64,000 nucleotides of DNA from Diadema setosum. Taxonomy: Eukaryota; Echinodermata; Echinoidea; Diadematoida; Diadematidae. Under the pieces are notes generated by a model. It did no database searches, was not told where the DNA came from, and was given only the letters and a program-made list of their open reading frames with translations. A program made the position numbers and the translations under genes. Of the stretch, positions 1-11,590 are shown piece after piece (position 1 is the stretch's first letter; every line of letters starts with the position of its first letter). The stretch spans positions 1,579,709 to 1,643,708 of the forward strand of contig CM067062.1 in NCBI GenBank assembly GCA_033980235.1, in the 5' to 3' direction.

Positions 1-1
1 A

Positions 2-1189
2 ACACAACGCAATGAAGTAACAAATATGCTGAGAAGACTCAATGATGACATTGACAAGACGTACGAGGACTACATGAAACTATTGTCAGCCAGGAGAGAA
101 GCGCTGAAATGTCAAGTAAAACGATGGTCTGAAAAATTCGAGAACGAATTTAAAGTCATGGATGAAGAGAGTCGGCAAACAATAAGCGACATGAAATCTA
201 TGGAAGAGCTGGTAACAAACGGTATGAAGGTACCGCTAGAGAAAGACGCCTTGATTGCACACGACACGCTGTGTGAGAACCTGAAGAGGTTTCTGGGACG
301 AGTTGATCCTGACGACCAACCACCAAGAGGTGTGACAGAACAAGCTCAGAAGATTTCATTCCGTAGATGTGTGAAGGTCAATGAACTTTGCCTTGGAGAG
401 CTGGAAGTTTACACATGGGATGCCAAAGCAGACGTAGAGCTTCCAGGTAAAGACTGCATGTCCTGTATCACTCGTGCACGAGACGGTAAGATGGCGGTGG
501 GTTTGGATGACGGAGGAATTTATCTCTACTCCCCTGATGGCGAGTTACAGCAGATCGTGCTGAGAGATGTCTGCATCAATGAACTTCGATTCCTGTCTGA
601 TGGTCGAAGTGCTGTACGTGATACAGACAACGAGATGTCACTCTACACTCCACAGTGGGAGAAGCTTGACGTCACGTTCGAGACGATGGGTAATGAAGGA
701 GGGATTGGTGGTCTCACTGTGGATAGAGATGATAATATCTACGTGGGTCAATGGATACCCAAAAAGATCCAGGTATTTACTCCACAGGGTGGTAAGGCTG
801 TCAGGGAAATAACATGTGATGGATACACACCTCAACAATTACTCTCTCTTCACACCACAGGGAAACTGATATTAGGAGTTCCATCAGCTGTCGTGTGTCT
901 CGATGGTAGCGGTAAGAAGGAGCATGTCTTGGAGAAGGAGAATATGTCAGCCTGGCCAGCTGTGTGTCGAGATGATTCTGTCATTGTAGCCTGGGTGAAG
1001 CCCAAGAAGGGTCTTGTCAGTATCGATCAATACACGAAAGATTTGAAGTACCTGCACAATATCATTACTGATTTCAAAATAATAGTACCAGGATTTGGTT
1101 GGTGCTATCTACAAGAGTTTGAGAGTGGCGAGATAGCTTTCTGCACTCGAGATAGACTTTACATATTTGATGTGAAATGTGAAGCATGA
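2..1189 (+). CDS. TRIM-type protein, C-terminal part (coiled coil + beta-propeller-like domain), 5' partial
   Basis: The reading frame is open from base 2, eight codons before the first ATG at 26, and ends at TGA 1187-1189, so the 5' end lies outside the window. Counting from that ATG, residues ~1-95 are charged and heptad-like (MLRRLNDDIDKTYEDYMKLL), as in the coiled coil that follows the B-boxes of TRIM proteins. Residues ~135-387 carry repeated short blade-like motifs (GLDDGGIYLYSPDGELQQIV; DRDDNIYVGQWIPKKIQVFT) typical of the divergent NHL-like beta-propeller in invertebrate TRIM2/56/71-like proteins. TRIM proteins are usually cytoplasmic RING E3 ubiquitin ligases and the propeller binds the target. 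The RING and B-boxes would be upstream and are not seen. No intron is visible, as in the expanded intronless TRIM families of echinoderms and amphioxus. Base composition is less AT-rich than the flanks, as expected for real coding DNA. I am confident of the TRIM-like class, less so of the subfamily. Confidence 0.8.
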   Translation, partial: TQRNEVTNMLRRLNDDIDKTYEDYMKLLSARREALKCQVKRWSEKFENEFKVMDEESRQTISDMKSMEELVTNGMKVPLEKDALIAHDTLCENLKRFLGRVDPDDQPPRGVTEQAQKISFRRCVKVNELCLGELEVYTWDAKADVELPGKDCMSCITRARDGKMAVGLDDGGIYLYSPDGELQQIVLRDVCINELRFLSDGRSAVRDTDNEMSLYTPQWEKLDVTFETMGNEGGIGGLTVDRDDNIYVGQWIPKKIQVFTPQGGKAVREITCDGYTPQQLLSLHTTGKLILGVPSAVVCLDGSGKKEHVLEKENMSAWPAVCRDDSVIVAWVKPKKGLVSIDQYTKDLKYLHNIITDFKIIVPGFGWCYLQEFESGEIAFCTRDRLYIFDVKCEA

Positions 1190-2558
1190 TAGACGCCTAA
1201 TAATTTGCTGTACGTGTGTCACGTCTATACTCACATGAATGATACTTGTTAGGAGCTTAATTATGTCTAGATATTACAATATTCTATATTAATGATTGGC
1301 CTTTTCAAAAGTACATCAGGGTCAATGAAAACATTTGTTTTGCAATGTTAGTCCTTTAAATATTACATCATTTAATAGGGGAAATACTCTTCAACTGAAA
1401 TAGGCGAAAATCTATTACATTCACCGTTAGGTCTTAAGTGGTTTCGGGGAATCATGGTAATGACGGGTGTACTTAACCCCTTCAGCGTACGCCTACATAA
1501 TATCATAAATGGGTATTCAAGTTTCTATAAGTTTAGACCCATGCGTGTAATTTTCTTCATAATATGCAACTTGAATAAAAATGAATGAAATTGCCAATAA
1601 CAATGATCTACAAATCACGGATTCTGTCAGTGTAATCGGTAAGTGCAAAAAAGTATTGTAGCTGGGGTACTTTTTAAAAATTATTTACTATGGTGCATAC
1701 GTTACTATGCCGTGTTGAGTTGTAGATACGAATTATGAAAAATTACCACATGACTTCTGGAAGAGAAGCCTACTGCATACCTACGCCTCATGTGGAGAAC
1801 ACGTCCTGCGAAAAGAAAGCCAGCCTGAAATGGTTTGCAGCAAAACACGCACAGTAAACACATTCGGGAGATTCAGGGCAAACACCAAGAAGCCGCACGA
1901 GGCCCTACCCATACCCCAGAATGGGGGTGATATATTAACCTTATCTTTGGACCTTATTTCAGGATTGTTCGGGAAAGATTTGAAAACTATTCCTAATCAA
2001 AATATTTCTGGAAAAAATATTCAAATCAATAACATCTATTTCAACGGTTTTCGGATTTTTTTTTCCGCAATTGAGACCCTAACTATGTCCCTATTCCCCC
2101 AAAAATGGGAATGCGCAATCGGTACAGATGACTACGTGAGTTACCAGTGGGGGGATTCAGGATTTTCAAAATTTCTGGTATTTTGATATCATGACAGAGA
2201 GAAAAAGTTTGAAAATGAACTTTTAGCTGACATTAAACAAACAACATATAACTTTAACTCTCATCACATTCTTACTCTACTTAGAATATCACAAGTTTGA
2301 CCATAATTGAGCAGTAAAAAGCAGGTGACAGTATTGGATAATATGACATGACTGAAATGGAATGCAGGAGAAACAAACAGACAAACAAACAATTTTAATG
2401 TTTGATGGATTGTTACATGAGCCTCAGTTTCATGTAAACCTAAAATGCAGTCTTTAAAACCTTGATGTAACAGAAATAAATGATTTGGTAATAGGTTCAA
2501 TCATGGGAAGTGTGACAATACCAAAACCAAAAAACAAAAGACAGCAAGAAACAGCAAC

Positions 2559-2580
2559 AAAAAAAAAAAAAAAAAAAAAA
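2559..2580. repeat. Poly(A) tract
   Basis: An A-only run of about 22 bases, possibly the remnant tail of an old retroposed sequence. No recognisable body precedes it. Confidence 0.8.
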
Positions 2581-4956
2581 GACAGACAGACCAGAAATGA
2601 ACTCCGGTGGTTTACTCTGCTCAACGCCAATATCATCACAATATCAAAAATTTTGGCAGATGTACGTTGCCAGGATATCTAAAATTCCCTTTTTGTTAGG
2701 TTTGCTATTGATATGCCTTGCCCCGGTTTGATCGAATGGGAGATAAATTGAACATTTCGATTTATTGAATCAGATTATTTTGCACTGTTTGTATTTATAA
2801 TCTCAGTGTCCCCGATAATGCTTTGAGTGAGATTATAATCAAGGTATTATTTTGTACGACTAGTAGTGCAGACCGGTCTTTAAATCCAAGAAATTCACAC
2901 ATCCCCACGGGACTTATATATTTTGATAAACAGTGGTTTTCTGCTTCAACATTTAGAGAGTATAATGTATATGAACACTTAATGCGTGGAAGAAAGAAAA
3001 CAAAAACAAAAAAAAAACGTTGTAGTTGTCAGCCATGCAACCGTAAAAATTGTTTTTCATTTTAATTGCCATTTATTATTATTGTTGTTATTGTTGTCGT
3101 TGTTTTCGTTTTAATTAGCTAAAGATGTAAGATATTTCCTTGTTGTATTGCGCAAAAAAAAACAAAAAACCACACAACTGTTTGAGTAAAGTTTTAGTAA
3201 CGTATATCATATTTTGTATATATTATCGTATAGGGAAAGCTACAAACAAAATTATTTTGTGTTGCACATTTCCTTTCCCTTTTCAATCAATCCCGACCTC
3301 CTCATCCAGCTTGCCCCCACAACTTTTTTTTTCTCTCTCTCTTGTCTTCATTTTCAATTTCATTCACATTTCTATCTGGTGATATATATTGAGATCATTC
3401 CCTTTTTGTATAAAGTTTGGAACAAAACAGTGGGGTATAAACTACTGGAGGAATGGAAGTTGATGCATTTCTGATAGTGTGGTGAACCAAATAAAATAAT
3501 AGAGAGGAAGTGTGCTTATTATTATGACCAACACTATAGCATAAGGAATTAACTTGCCTTGATAGTTATTTGTAGCATAGCATCAAAATATGCTTGATTT
3601 ATGTCATCATGTATCGGTGTAGCAGGACTGTAAGACCAATTCAAACCATTTACGCATAGTAGTCATATAGCTTTTTAGAAATGTAAACTTCATCGAATGT
3701 ATACTTTTACAAATGTTTTGGTCATATTTCAAAACTATTATTACACACGCAATAAATATAGGTTTTTTGTTTTGTTTTGTTTTGCAGCACGTTAGTTATT
3801 GCTATAGTATTAGACTTCGTTCGAATTCATAATTGTCATCCTAGTGCAATCCTGTATTTACTTAACAGGACGCTTCGTACTAGGTGTTACAAAAAACATT
3901 TTCCACTCTTGAAAACTATAAATCAGGTAACACTGTCATTGATATAAGTAATAGCTAAATAGCATGAATAGTGTACAATTTAGTTGGAGGTGATTTGAAT
4001 ATGGGAGCATTCGATGAATCAGTTTCGTTATGTCTATTGATTTTAAAGGCAAGTTTCAGATTTTGGTCAAACTTGAATCCTCTGTAAAATAAAATGAACT
4101 CTACACAAGAACCAATGATGTGTATGTGAGTGTGTGCTTGCAATGACCCTGACTAATGCCACGAATACCACCTCTTCAGAAATATTCTGAATGGGCTTAT
4201 GGACTCTTGCTCCAAGAAACATGAATGCTTTATTAGAAGTTTATGATGGTTTGGGCACTGGTCACGCTGGTAGTCTGAATTCATGGTAAAGGATAAAATG
4301 TATGCACATGTAAAAACATGTTTTCATGTGCTTGCATACACTACATTTCAGGATGAATAAAGACTAGCTGTGATAGTGGCATTTCTGATGAATATGTAAT
4401 AGAGCATTCCAATCTTGGTCATTGTTCAGGACCATCTTCAGGGTGTTAACCACTGACACACTCCCATACACACCAATTGACCCCGTGCAGAATTACAATT
4501 TTGTACAGAGGGCTGAAAACAGAGCAAAATCTGAAACCTAACTTAAAAATAAATCTTGAATTCAATGGAACTAATTTAAGCTATCATAATTACCGCCAAC
4601 AGACTTTTACGCTATTTAACTATTGCTCATAACAAAGTCAGTGTTATGTGATATATAGTTTTTGAACTATGAAGAATTAAAAGTGGGAATTTTTTTTTAA
4701 CACAACAAATATAATGGATAAATAATCATTACGCTATTTTAGTCAAGACAAAACGAATACTACCAGTGCTACGATTGAGAATAAACAATAACTTGATATA
4801 GAGTTTAAAGCGCATTTATATGGTTGTGTTTATCGTTTTAGTATAACCAAAATTCAGTGTTCGCTTACAAATTCTCCCTAATTGTAACAATGACAGCAGA
4901 AGTCTGACTCTCCATCTATGACGTTACAACCATTATCTCCAGACTTCATCTTGGCC

Positions 4957-4965
4957 CTCTTTCTT

Positions 4966-4996
<31 letters not shown>

Positions 4997-4997
4997 A
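4957..4997. repeat. (CT)n microsatellite
   Basis: Nearly pure CT dinucleotides interrupted by a few TTT/CCC steps. Confidence 0.85.
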
Positions 4998-5174
4998 CTC
5001 TCTATGCAATGTATTGAATCAGTTGAGAGTTCAGCATTTCACCCAATGTAAATTTCATGTTTCGTCCAATTATGTTGTAACATTGGTCTGTTCATATCTC
5101 ATATTACTATACTGTGTGTATTTTTTTTTAATGTATCAAATCGCTTGCAATTATTCAACAATTTTTTTAAACAG

Positions 5175-7121
5175 ATTATTGGTAGTAAAATGACACCCTT
5201 AGTGTATATTTGTAATTTGTCACTCTCAACTGGTGTATTTCCGAATGCATGTAAAATTGCTTAAGTTATTCCAATATATAAAAAAGATGACTCCTCTCTT
5301 GTATCAAATTACCGTCCTATATATATTCTTCCTAGTATTTCTAAGGTAATAGAAAAACTTGTATAGAATAGAATGTATGAATTTTGACACAATATGATAT
5401 ATTTAACCAATACCAGTATGGTTTCAGTAAATTTAATTCTACAGATATGGCACTAGCCCAATTATACGTTAGAGTGTCGACTGCCTTAGCTGAACAAAAA
5501 CATGTCATCGGTGTTATCATGGACCTAAGCAAGGCATTCGACACTCTTGACCACACTATCCTCATACGTAAATTGCAGTCCTATGGTTTTCGTGGCATTC
5601 CACTTGAATGGTTTGAAGATTACTTGTCGAATAGAAAGCAATATGTGTACTATGAATCTGTTAACTCTGAAGTATTACCTATTCAACGTGGAGTCCCACA
5701 AGGATCCATATTGGGACCGCTATTATTTCTAGTGTATGTAAATGATATTTCAAACTCATCTAAATCACTGCAATATTAGCATTATGTTTGCTGATGACAC
5801 CAATGTATTCTGTTCAAATTCTGATTTTCATTCGCTCCTAAGAGCTCTCAATTCTGAATTACCGAAATTATCTATGTGGTTTAAGAGTAATAGATAATCA
5901 CTCAATCTGAAAAAGACAAATTTTATGTATTTCTATAATAAGAGTCATAACAATGAAATGCAACATTCAAATATTATGGTGGATGGTATATTATTGGAAC
6001 AAAAAGAAAGTATCAAATTCCTCGGTATATATATAAATGAATGTTTCGTGATGTTGATATACTCCAGAAGTTCAAGTATTATGTCCCACAGAATATTTTA
6101 TTCATGTTATATAATTCGTTGATATTATCGCACATTTCTTATTGCAAAATTGTATGGGCAACTTCAAAAAGCCACATTAATAATATATTACTTTTACAAA
6201 AGAAAGCTATCTGCACCAACTCAGGTTATCGAGACAATTCAGATCCTTTATTCGCAGAATTAAAAAAAAAAAAAACTTAAGGTAAATGACATTATTTTTT
6301 TGCAAAAATCACTCTTTATGTTCCGCTTACATAATGGTCAGTTGCCATCTTCTTTTTACTCACTATTTCAATTAAACAAGGACAGGCATTCTTATCCAAC
6401 AAGACAATCTGATAAGTTTCATTGATATAATCCCAAAACAGTGATGGCTCTGAAATCTGTCAAACACACCGGACCCGATGTTGGAATTCTCTTCCTTCTG
6501 ATATTCAAAGTTTAAAGTTCATGTATTCTTTTAGGAAAGCTGTAAAAACAATGTTGCTTTCTGGCTATCATTATTCCATTGTCATTGTTAATGTATTATA
6601 CACCAAATTCTTTCGCAGAAATATCAACGCATTCAATTTATTATGTAATAATGTAACTGACCATGACCTGTATCAACTGTTCACCTGTACCTCGGTGACA
6701 AAATATTTTGTCATGCCTTGCTAATCAGTGATACAGGTGATTTTATTTTGTATAAACCTTTAGTGAAAGCAGACAAACCTTTCCCTTTCTCCTTTCATCT
6801 ATTCTATCTCTATGCAAGTCATCCCTCCCTCCTATTCTCCTTCCGATGTATATTATGATATAATGTTATGCTACGGGGGCTGCGGAGGACAGCACGCAAA
6901 TGGAGCCACGCTTATGCTGTAGCCCCTCTGTATGATTCATTGGTGTATGTTTTGTTGTACCTTTGCTGTACATTGTACATAGGCAATGAAGAAGAAAATA
7001 CTCTACGAACAACTTATATTTATGTTTGTACATGAATGTGTATGTACAATGATGATACAGAAACCAATAAATCAAATCAAATCAAATCAAGTCAAATCAA
7101 ATCAAATCAAATCAAATCAAT
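5175..7121 (+). mobile_element. 5'-truncated LINE (CR1/jockey-like group), decayed, with (AATCA)n tail
   Basis: The element starts inside the reverse transcriptase domain and ends in a pentanucleotide tail of AATCA repeats (about 7072-7121), the 3' microsatellite typical of CR1/L2-like LINEs. It carries only the 3' half of ORF2 with several in-frame stops and frameshifts. The 3' UTR holds CAATAAATC just before the tail. No target-site duplication was identified. It belongs to a different family from the LINEs at 8-14 kb and 36-40 kb, judged by RT sequence and tail. Confidence 0.85.
5193..6730 (+). pseudogene. LINE ORF2 fragment: reverse transcriptase, broken
   Basis: Translated fragments in shifting frames give an ordered RT domain: NLSLSTGVFPNACK (about 5215), NYRPI (about 5310), QYQYGFSKFNSTDMAL (5405-5455), GVIMDLSKAFDTLDHTILIR (5512-5571) and GVPQGSILGPLLFLVYVND (5690-5745), then a frameshift before the FADDT-type catalytic motif (about 5788-5802). 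The C-terminal region has recognisable pieces (SILSHISYCKIVWATSKSHI near 6110-6180; RNSLPSDIQSLKF near 6485-6515). Stops near 5263 and 5322 and an A-run frameshift near 6262 break it. The domain order and motifs are of the non-LTR RT family. The 5' endonuclease part is missing. Confidence 0.85.
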
Positions 7122-7211
7122 TTTTTTACTTCCTTGTGTTTGTTTCTATTTTTGGTGACAGGAGTTTATTAGATCATCAATATTTGTGTAGAAGTTTGTT
7201 TATATGCCTGG

Positions 7212-7264
<53 letters not shown>

Positions 7265-8228
7265 AGGGAGGGAGGAGGAGAGAGGGGGAGATGTTGGGAG
7301 GCTGGGAAAGGAGAGAAAGATAGAAAAGACAAGAAATCAGCAGAGTTTGGCCGCAATGAACGATAGCTGGCGCTCTTTCTCTATGACGGTTCAGCCAGAT
7401 GAACACACCGTTAGATTTAGATTGATGCATGCATGTATGTGAGGTGTTAGTCGAATTTGGACTTAGTGAAAAGAAACGCCTTCTCGTGACAACTACTGTT
7501 ATTGTGGAATAATGGCTAAACGAAGGAATGCAGAAGACTCGCAAAGAACTCCACCCCACCTCCCAGGATTTTTCAATGTTGAAAGAAACTAGGTTAGTAG
7601 ACGGAACGTACTGAATCTGGTTGACAGAGATCATGAAATAATTAGTGTGACCCAACAGCAGCTTTGAACTACGATCCTTCAGTCTGCAAATGCAGATTTC
7701 ATGCAAATCAAAACTAAAGGAATGATGTGATCAATATTAGAAATATCATGTTTAATCAGGCATAAGTATGTAAAAACTTTTGCATGCTATTACTTTCATC
7801 ATATTTATACATCGTATTTATCCAACGTCTTCACAGTAGTAAGGAAGCTTTAAGAGGGTTCACAACGTGATTATCATTAAAAAGAGGGAGTTAGATAGAA
7901 AGATAAAAAGAAAGAAAATCCATACGCGTGGAAGTTGCCTGTTGCATACATTATGCATATAAAAGAATTGTGAAATCATTTCATGCATTTATTTTTTTTC
8001 TATTTATCAAAAAAAAAAAGTAGTTCTGTTCGACGTCATGACGAGGCTGAAGAGCAAATCGTTTTCTGATCCTACGAAGAAAATCTTACGAATTACAGAT
8101 TCAATCCATTCATACATATGTGCTCTGTATAATCTGGTATCAGACAAATTGGGGAAACTTTTTTCCTTGGTCTAAGCTTGTCGACAAAAGTCATCGCTTC
8201 GAACTATTGAATTAAAGTGAAATAATGC
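7122..8228. other. Gene-free stretch with a (GT)n microsatellite
   Basis: Holds a long GT microsatellite at about 7214-7260, followed by a GA-rich stretch to 7330, then AT-rich sequence without recognisable features. The open frames here come from the GT/CA run and are not genes. Confidence 0.6.
7214..7260. repeat. (GT)n microsatellite
   Basis: About 23 uninterrupted GT dinucleotides. Confidence 0.95.
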
Positions 8229-8269
8229 TTCGTCAGAATGTCTCACTAAATGTGAGACATTCTGACGAA
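8229..8269. repeat. Perfect 18-bp-arm hairpin with TGTCTCACTA repeats
   Basis: Arms TTCGTCAGAATGTCTCAC (8229-8246) and its exact reverse complement (8252-8269) surround a 5-base loop. Two further direct copies of ATGTCTCACTA follow. It lies about 170 bp upstream of the ORF1 of the next LINE and could mark its 5' region or be an independent small foldback. Confidence 0.8.
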
Positions 8270-8439
8270 ATGTCTCACTAATGTCTCACTAAACTGAAAC
8301 CTAAGCAAAACATCTTCTCGATACGCTCGATACGGATACGGATTTTGCCCCTGAAATCTCATTTCCGTGTTTACCTGAGTAATAGGTTGAGAAACCATCA
8401 CTGGAATCTGAACAAGATTTGGTTACTGATTGCACCTGA

Positions 8440-9222
8440 GTGAAAATCATTGGAAGAAATGTGATAATTAGCGAGAAAATGTCGTCGCAAAAAGCAAACA
8501 ACAAGACGAAGGGAAACAACGGACAATGGGCTGGAAGACTTCTCCCGAGTTCCCCGGTCGGCCCCAGCCCAGAAAAGCCCATCAGCCTGGCTGGTCAGTC
8601 AAGTGTAGATGCCCCAAAGACGCTAGAGGAGATAAGCGAGAATCTTGAACCCAGAATAAAGAGCACATTGTGTTCGGACGACGTGCTTGAGAAGATTAAG
8701 CCCGTAATAATGGAGGCAATTGTGGAGAAGGTGACACAGGATGTGTACGAGGCTCTGACGCACGATCTGTCAAACATCAAACTGGAACAGGAAGAAATGA
8801 GCGAAAACATCAAAGGAATCACAAAGGAAATTGAAAAACTCAGAGAAAACCTTGATGACTTGGAGCAATATGGCCGAAGAGAGTCCCTCCGCTTTTTCGG
8901 TGTGCCGGAAAAGCAATCGGAAGACACAGATAGCGTCATACGTGACGTAGTTCAGCAACACCTCAAAATTCTTCTAGATGAGAAGGACATTGCTCGTCGC
9001 AACGTCTACGAAGCCAAATCCAAGCTGAAGGGTTCTAACATCTTCATACAGGAGGATCTGACGCCGTTCAAGATGGATCTGATCAACAAGACGAGGAAGA
9101 TGTCATCGGTGAAGCGAGTCTGGTCCAGTGACGGCCGCATCATCGCCCTTCGATCTGCCCCTGATGGTCATGAGAAAAAGGTAGTGGTTAGGAACGTCAG
9201 TGACCTAAATCTACTTGAGTAA
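8440..9222 (+). CDS. LINE ORF1 protein (coiled coil + RRM/CTD-like), uninterrupted but internally deleted
   Basis: A 260-aa open frame. Residues ~55-145 are a charged helical region ending in NLDDLEQYGRRESLRFFGVP (about 134-153), the hallmark junction between coiled coil and RRM-like domain in L1-type/CR1-type ORF1 RNA-binding proteins. The C-terminal domain has KLKGSNIFIQEDLTPFK and VWSSDGRIIAL. Compared with the ORF1 copies at 11.7 and 40.2 kb, the stretch with the DRSHRLG and IIVKF motifs is missing between DEKDIARR and NVYEAK (about residues 180-188), an in-frame deletion that removes the core of the RNA-binding fold. The codon after ATG 8440 is not strongly supported as the start; the ATG at 8479 (MSSQKANNKTKG) is equally possible. 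The product would bind LINE RNA as a chaperone, but this copy is probably non-functional. Confidence 0.8.
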   Translation: MKIIGRNVIISEKMSSQKANNKTKGNNGQWAGRLLPSSPVGPSPEKPISLAGQSSVDAPKTLEEISENLEPRIKSTLCSDDVLEKIKPVIMEAIVEKVTQDVYEALTHDLSNIKLEQEEMSENIKGITKEIEKLRENLDDLEQYGRRESLRFFGVPEKQSEDTDSVIRDVVQQHLKILLDEKDIARRNVYEAKSKLKGSNIFIQEDLTPFKMDLINKTRKMSSVKRVWSSDGRIIALRSAPDGHEKKVVVRNVSDLNLLE

Positions 9223-9269
9223 GAGCACACACAAACTTGATAAAACTTTGCAGTTCGCTTATAACCTAA

Positions 9270-10964
9270 ATGAAAAACATATTCCCATGCATTGTTTGTG
9301 AAAAGAACGTCAAGGGAAATCAAAATGCTCTCCTTTGTGTTGCATGCCTACAGTGGTGTCATTTGCCCTGTTCTGGTGAGGATAGAAAATGTTTTAGCAC
9401 GGATAAAGATTGGATGTTGGATGTCGTAAATGTTACTTTGCAGAACTTCCGGTAGAAATGTTTGACACTCAGCCTGAAGATGAACTCCGAGAAGAAGCGA
9501 ACGCTCCCGAATTGTTCCCAACAGCGAACTTCCCTGTCATTCCAGTTCCCGAATCTGTCGAGGAAGAAATAGACAAGATAAGAGAGGAAAAGGGATTCAA
9601 AATTACCCATCTTATCACTAACAAAAAACGTTGATGAACTGCGACATTTTGCCAAGAAAATGGACATTGATATATTTACCCTTAGTGAAACTCATTTAGA
9701 TGATTTGATTGAAGATGGTGAAATTAATATTGATTCGTATTATCTTATCCGTAAAGATAGAACACGTGCAGGTGGAGGAGTTGCTGTTTATATTAAGAAT
9801 ACAATTGTATGTAAAGAGAGACATGATATAGCTGAACCTGACTTACAAATGATAATTTTAGAGGTTATGATGTTCAGAGCAAAATCATTTTTCATAGTTG
9901 TATGTTATAGGCCGCCAAATTCAACAATATCCACTTTAAACTCATTTGAAAATGTTTTGCAAAAACTGGATGACATTAACTGTGATTATATTGTACTAGG
10001 TGATGTGAATTGTGATTTGTTAGCAAACCGTAAATCATGGCAAACTGAATGTTTTGTAAATCTAATCAACAATTTTGGTCTTGCTCAATGTATTCAGTCA
10101 CCAACCAGAGTAACAAAACAGACCAGTACTCGTATAGATTGGATCTTGACAAACAATCTTGACAAAATTGTTTCAACTAAAGTTATTCCTGTCACAATGA
10201 GTGATCATTACGCCATTTATTGTACTTGGGGTAAACGTAAATCATCATAAGATTATATGCATGAATACAAATTTAGTAGAAATTTTAGACGTTTAAACTT
10301 ACCTGGTTTTTATGAAGATATTGCCAAACTTACTTGGGAAGACGTCTTGAATGAGACCGATGTCGAAAAAGCGTATGATGCCTTTGAAAAAAAGTTTCAC
10401 TGAAATTTTGAACAAACATGCTCCTTTAAAAAAGAAACGAGTAAAAAACGAAGAATCACCATGGATTAATGATAACATACAAGCTGTACTACAAATAATA
10501 CGTGAGCGAAATAAGCAAAAACAAAAAGCCAAGGAGTCTAATCTGGATAAGGATAGGAAACCGTATAGAAAACTTCGTAACAAAGTAACTTCTCAAATAC
10601 GAGTTGCAAAGAGACATTACATTTCAAATTCAATAGAATCATGCAAGGGGCAATCAGGAGACATAATTATGGAAATCATTACAATACGTACTTCCCAAGA
10701 AAAATAAATCGTGTGCAATCACTGAGATTAATGAGTAATGATGTGAGTGATAAAAAAGAAATAGCTGAGTTATTCAATTCACATTTTGTACGTGTTGGCA
10801 AAAAGATTCAAGGTAACATTAAAATAAGTTCAGATAAAGATTGTAATGATAAGCAAATCACTCCATATGTAAATACAAACTTATTTTATTTCAGTGAAGT
10901 TTGTGAAAGCGAAGTTTTAGATATTATTAAAACTTTCCAAGTAAAAAAAAAACAAGTGGATTAG
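9270..10964 (+). pseudogene. LINE ORF2 5' part: PHD finger, AP-endonuclease, linker; frameshifted
   Basis: MKNIFPCIVCEKNVKGNQNA begins a cysteine/histidine-rich PHD-type finger (CxxC...CxxC...HxxC...CxxC), whose last CRKC pair lies one frame over at about 9422, so a frameshift splits the finger. The frame then runs to ITHL near 9612 and shifts again. It loses the usual NIRSL residues and resumes at KNVDELRHFAKKMDIDIFTL. The endonuclease shows SETHLDD (SETH/W active-site block, 9684-9704), GGGVAVYIKN (about 9772-9801), VCYRPPNS (9900-9923), LGDVNCDL (about 9998-10021) and SDHYAIYC (10201-10224). A further frameshift near 10400 and stops in the linker follow. Apart from the frameshifts the endonuclease block itself is continuous. 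Confidence 0.85.
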
Positions 10965-10984
10965 ATAACATACCTGTATCAATA

Positions 10985-11506
10985 GTGCAGCAGACAGCAT
11001 CTTACATTGTTAAACCATTAGTTTATATTATTAATTTGTCTCTCACTCAAGGAACGGTACCTGTGCCATGCAAGCTATCTAGAGTAACTCCAATATTTAA
11101 GGGAGGAGACAAATTAGATCTGGGAAACTACAGGCCAATATCAGTTCTGAATGTGTTTACAAAAAATTTTGAAAAAATCGTTTTCGGACAATTATATGGA
11201 TACCTAAAACAACACTCATTATTATGTGAAAATCAATTTGGATTCAGACCAAAACAGTCCACGGAGACGGCACTTTAATGTAACACAAAATTGGGCTGAT
11301 TATCTCGATAAAGGGCACGTAGTTGGAATACTTACCCTCGATTTTCAAAAGGCATTCGACACTGTTGATCACGATTTGTTGCTTTCCAAACTCAAACGTT
11401 TGGGGATTAGAGAAATATCACTAAAATGGTTCCACAGTTACTCAACGAACCGGGCACAATGTACTGTAGTTAACGGTATATCGTCTACCATGCAACCGAT
11501 CGAGTC
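10985..11506 (+). pseudogene. LINE copy A reverse transcriptase, N-terminal half
   Basis: Shows YIINLSLTQGTVPVPCKLSR, TPIFKGGDKLDLGNYRPISV, ENQFGFRPKQSTETAL, then after a one-base shift near 11270 GILTLDFQKAFDTVDHDLLL and LKWFHSYSTNRAQCTVVNG. It ends at TMQPIE just where GVPQGS would be expected. The catalytic ADD block is absent. Confidence 0.85.
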
Positions 11507-11590
11507 ACGGCTTTCACCACGGACGGACGTGCTTGAACTAGTGTTCCGCCAAGCATAGAAGTTATAATAGATCCGAGCAAAATCCCCAAA

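Larger units (their letters stand above)
1190..5189. other. Gene-free stretch downstream of the TRIM-like gene
   Basis: No convincing coding sequence. The first polyadenylation-type AATAAA after the TRIM stop is at 1574-1579, so the 3' UTR may run to about 1.6 kb. The rest is AT-rich with an A-tract (2559-2580), T-rich runs near 3330 and 4690, and a CT microsatellite near 4957-4997. The only open frames are short, low-complexity and unsupported. Confidence 0.6.
8300..11506 (+). mobile_element. CR1-like LINE copy A (ORF1 + PHD + endonuclease + partial RT)
   Basis: Order of parts: ORF1 (8440-9222), PHD-type zinc finger (9270-9450), AP-endonuclease (about 9590-10248), linker (10262-10964), RT N-terminal half (10985-11506). 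The RT stops abruptly just before the GVPQGS block, where sequence of a second LINE begins, so the 3' half and tail are missing. The PHD finger upstream of the endonuclease fits the CR1-like clade, in which PHD domains are known. The 5' boundary is approximate. Confidence 0.85.

Noticed and set aside
6986..7366. 126-aa frame over the GT microsatellite
   Set aside because: Composed of LINE tail, microsatellite and GA-rich sequence.
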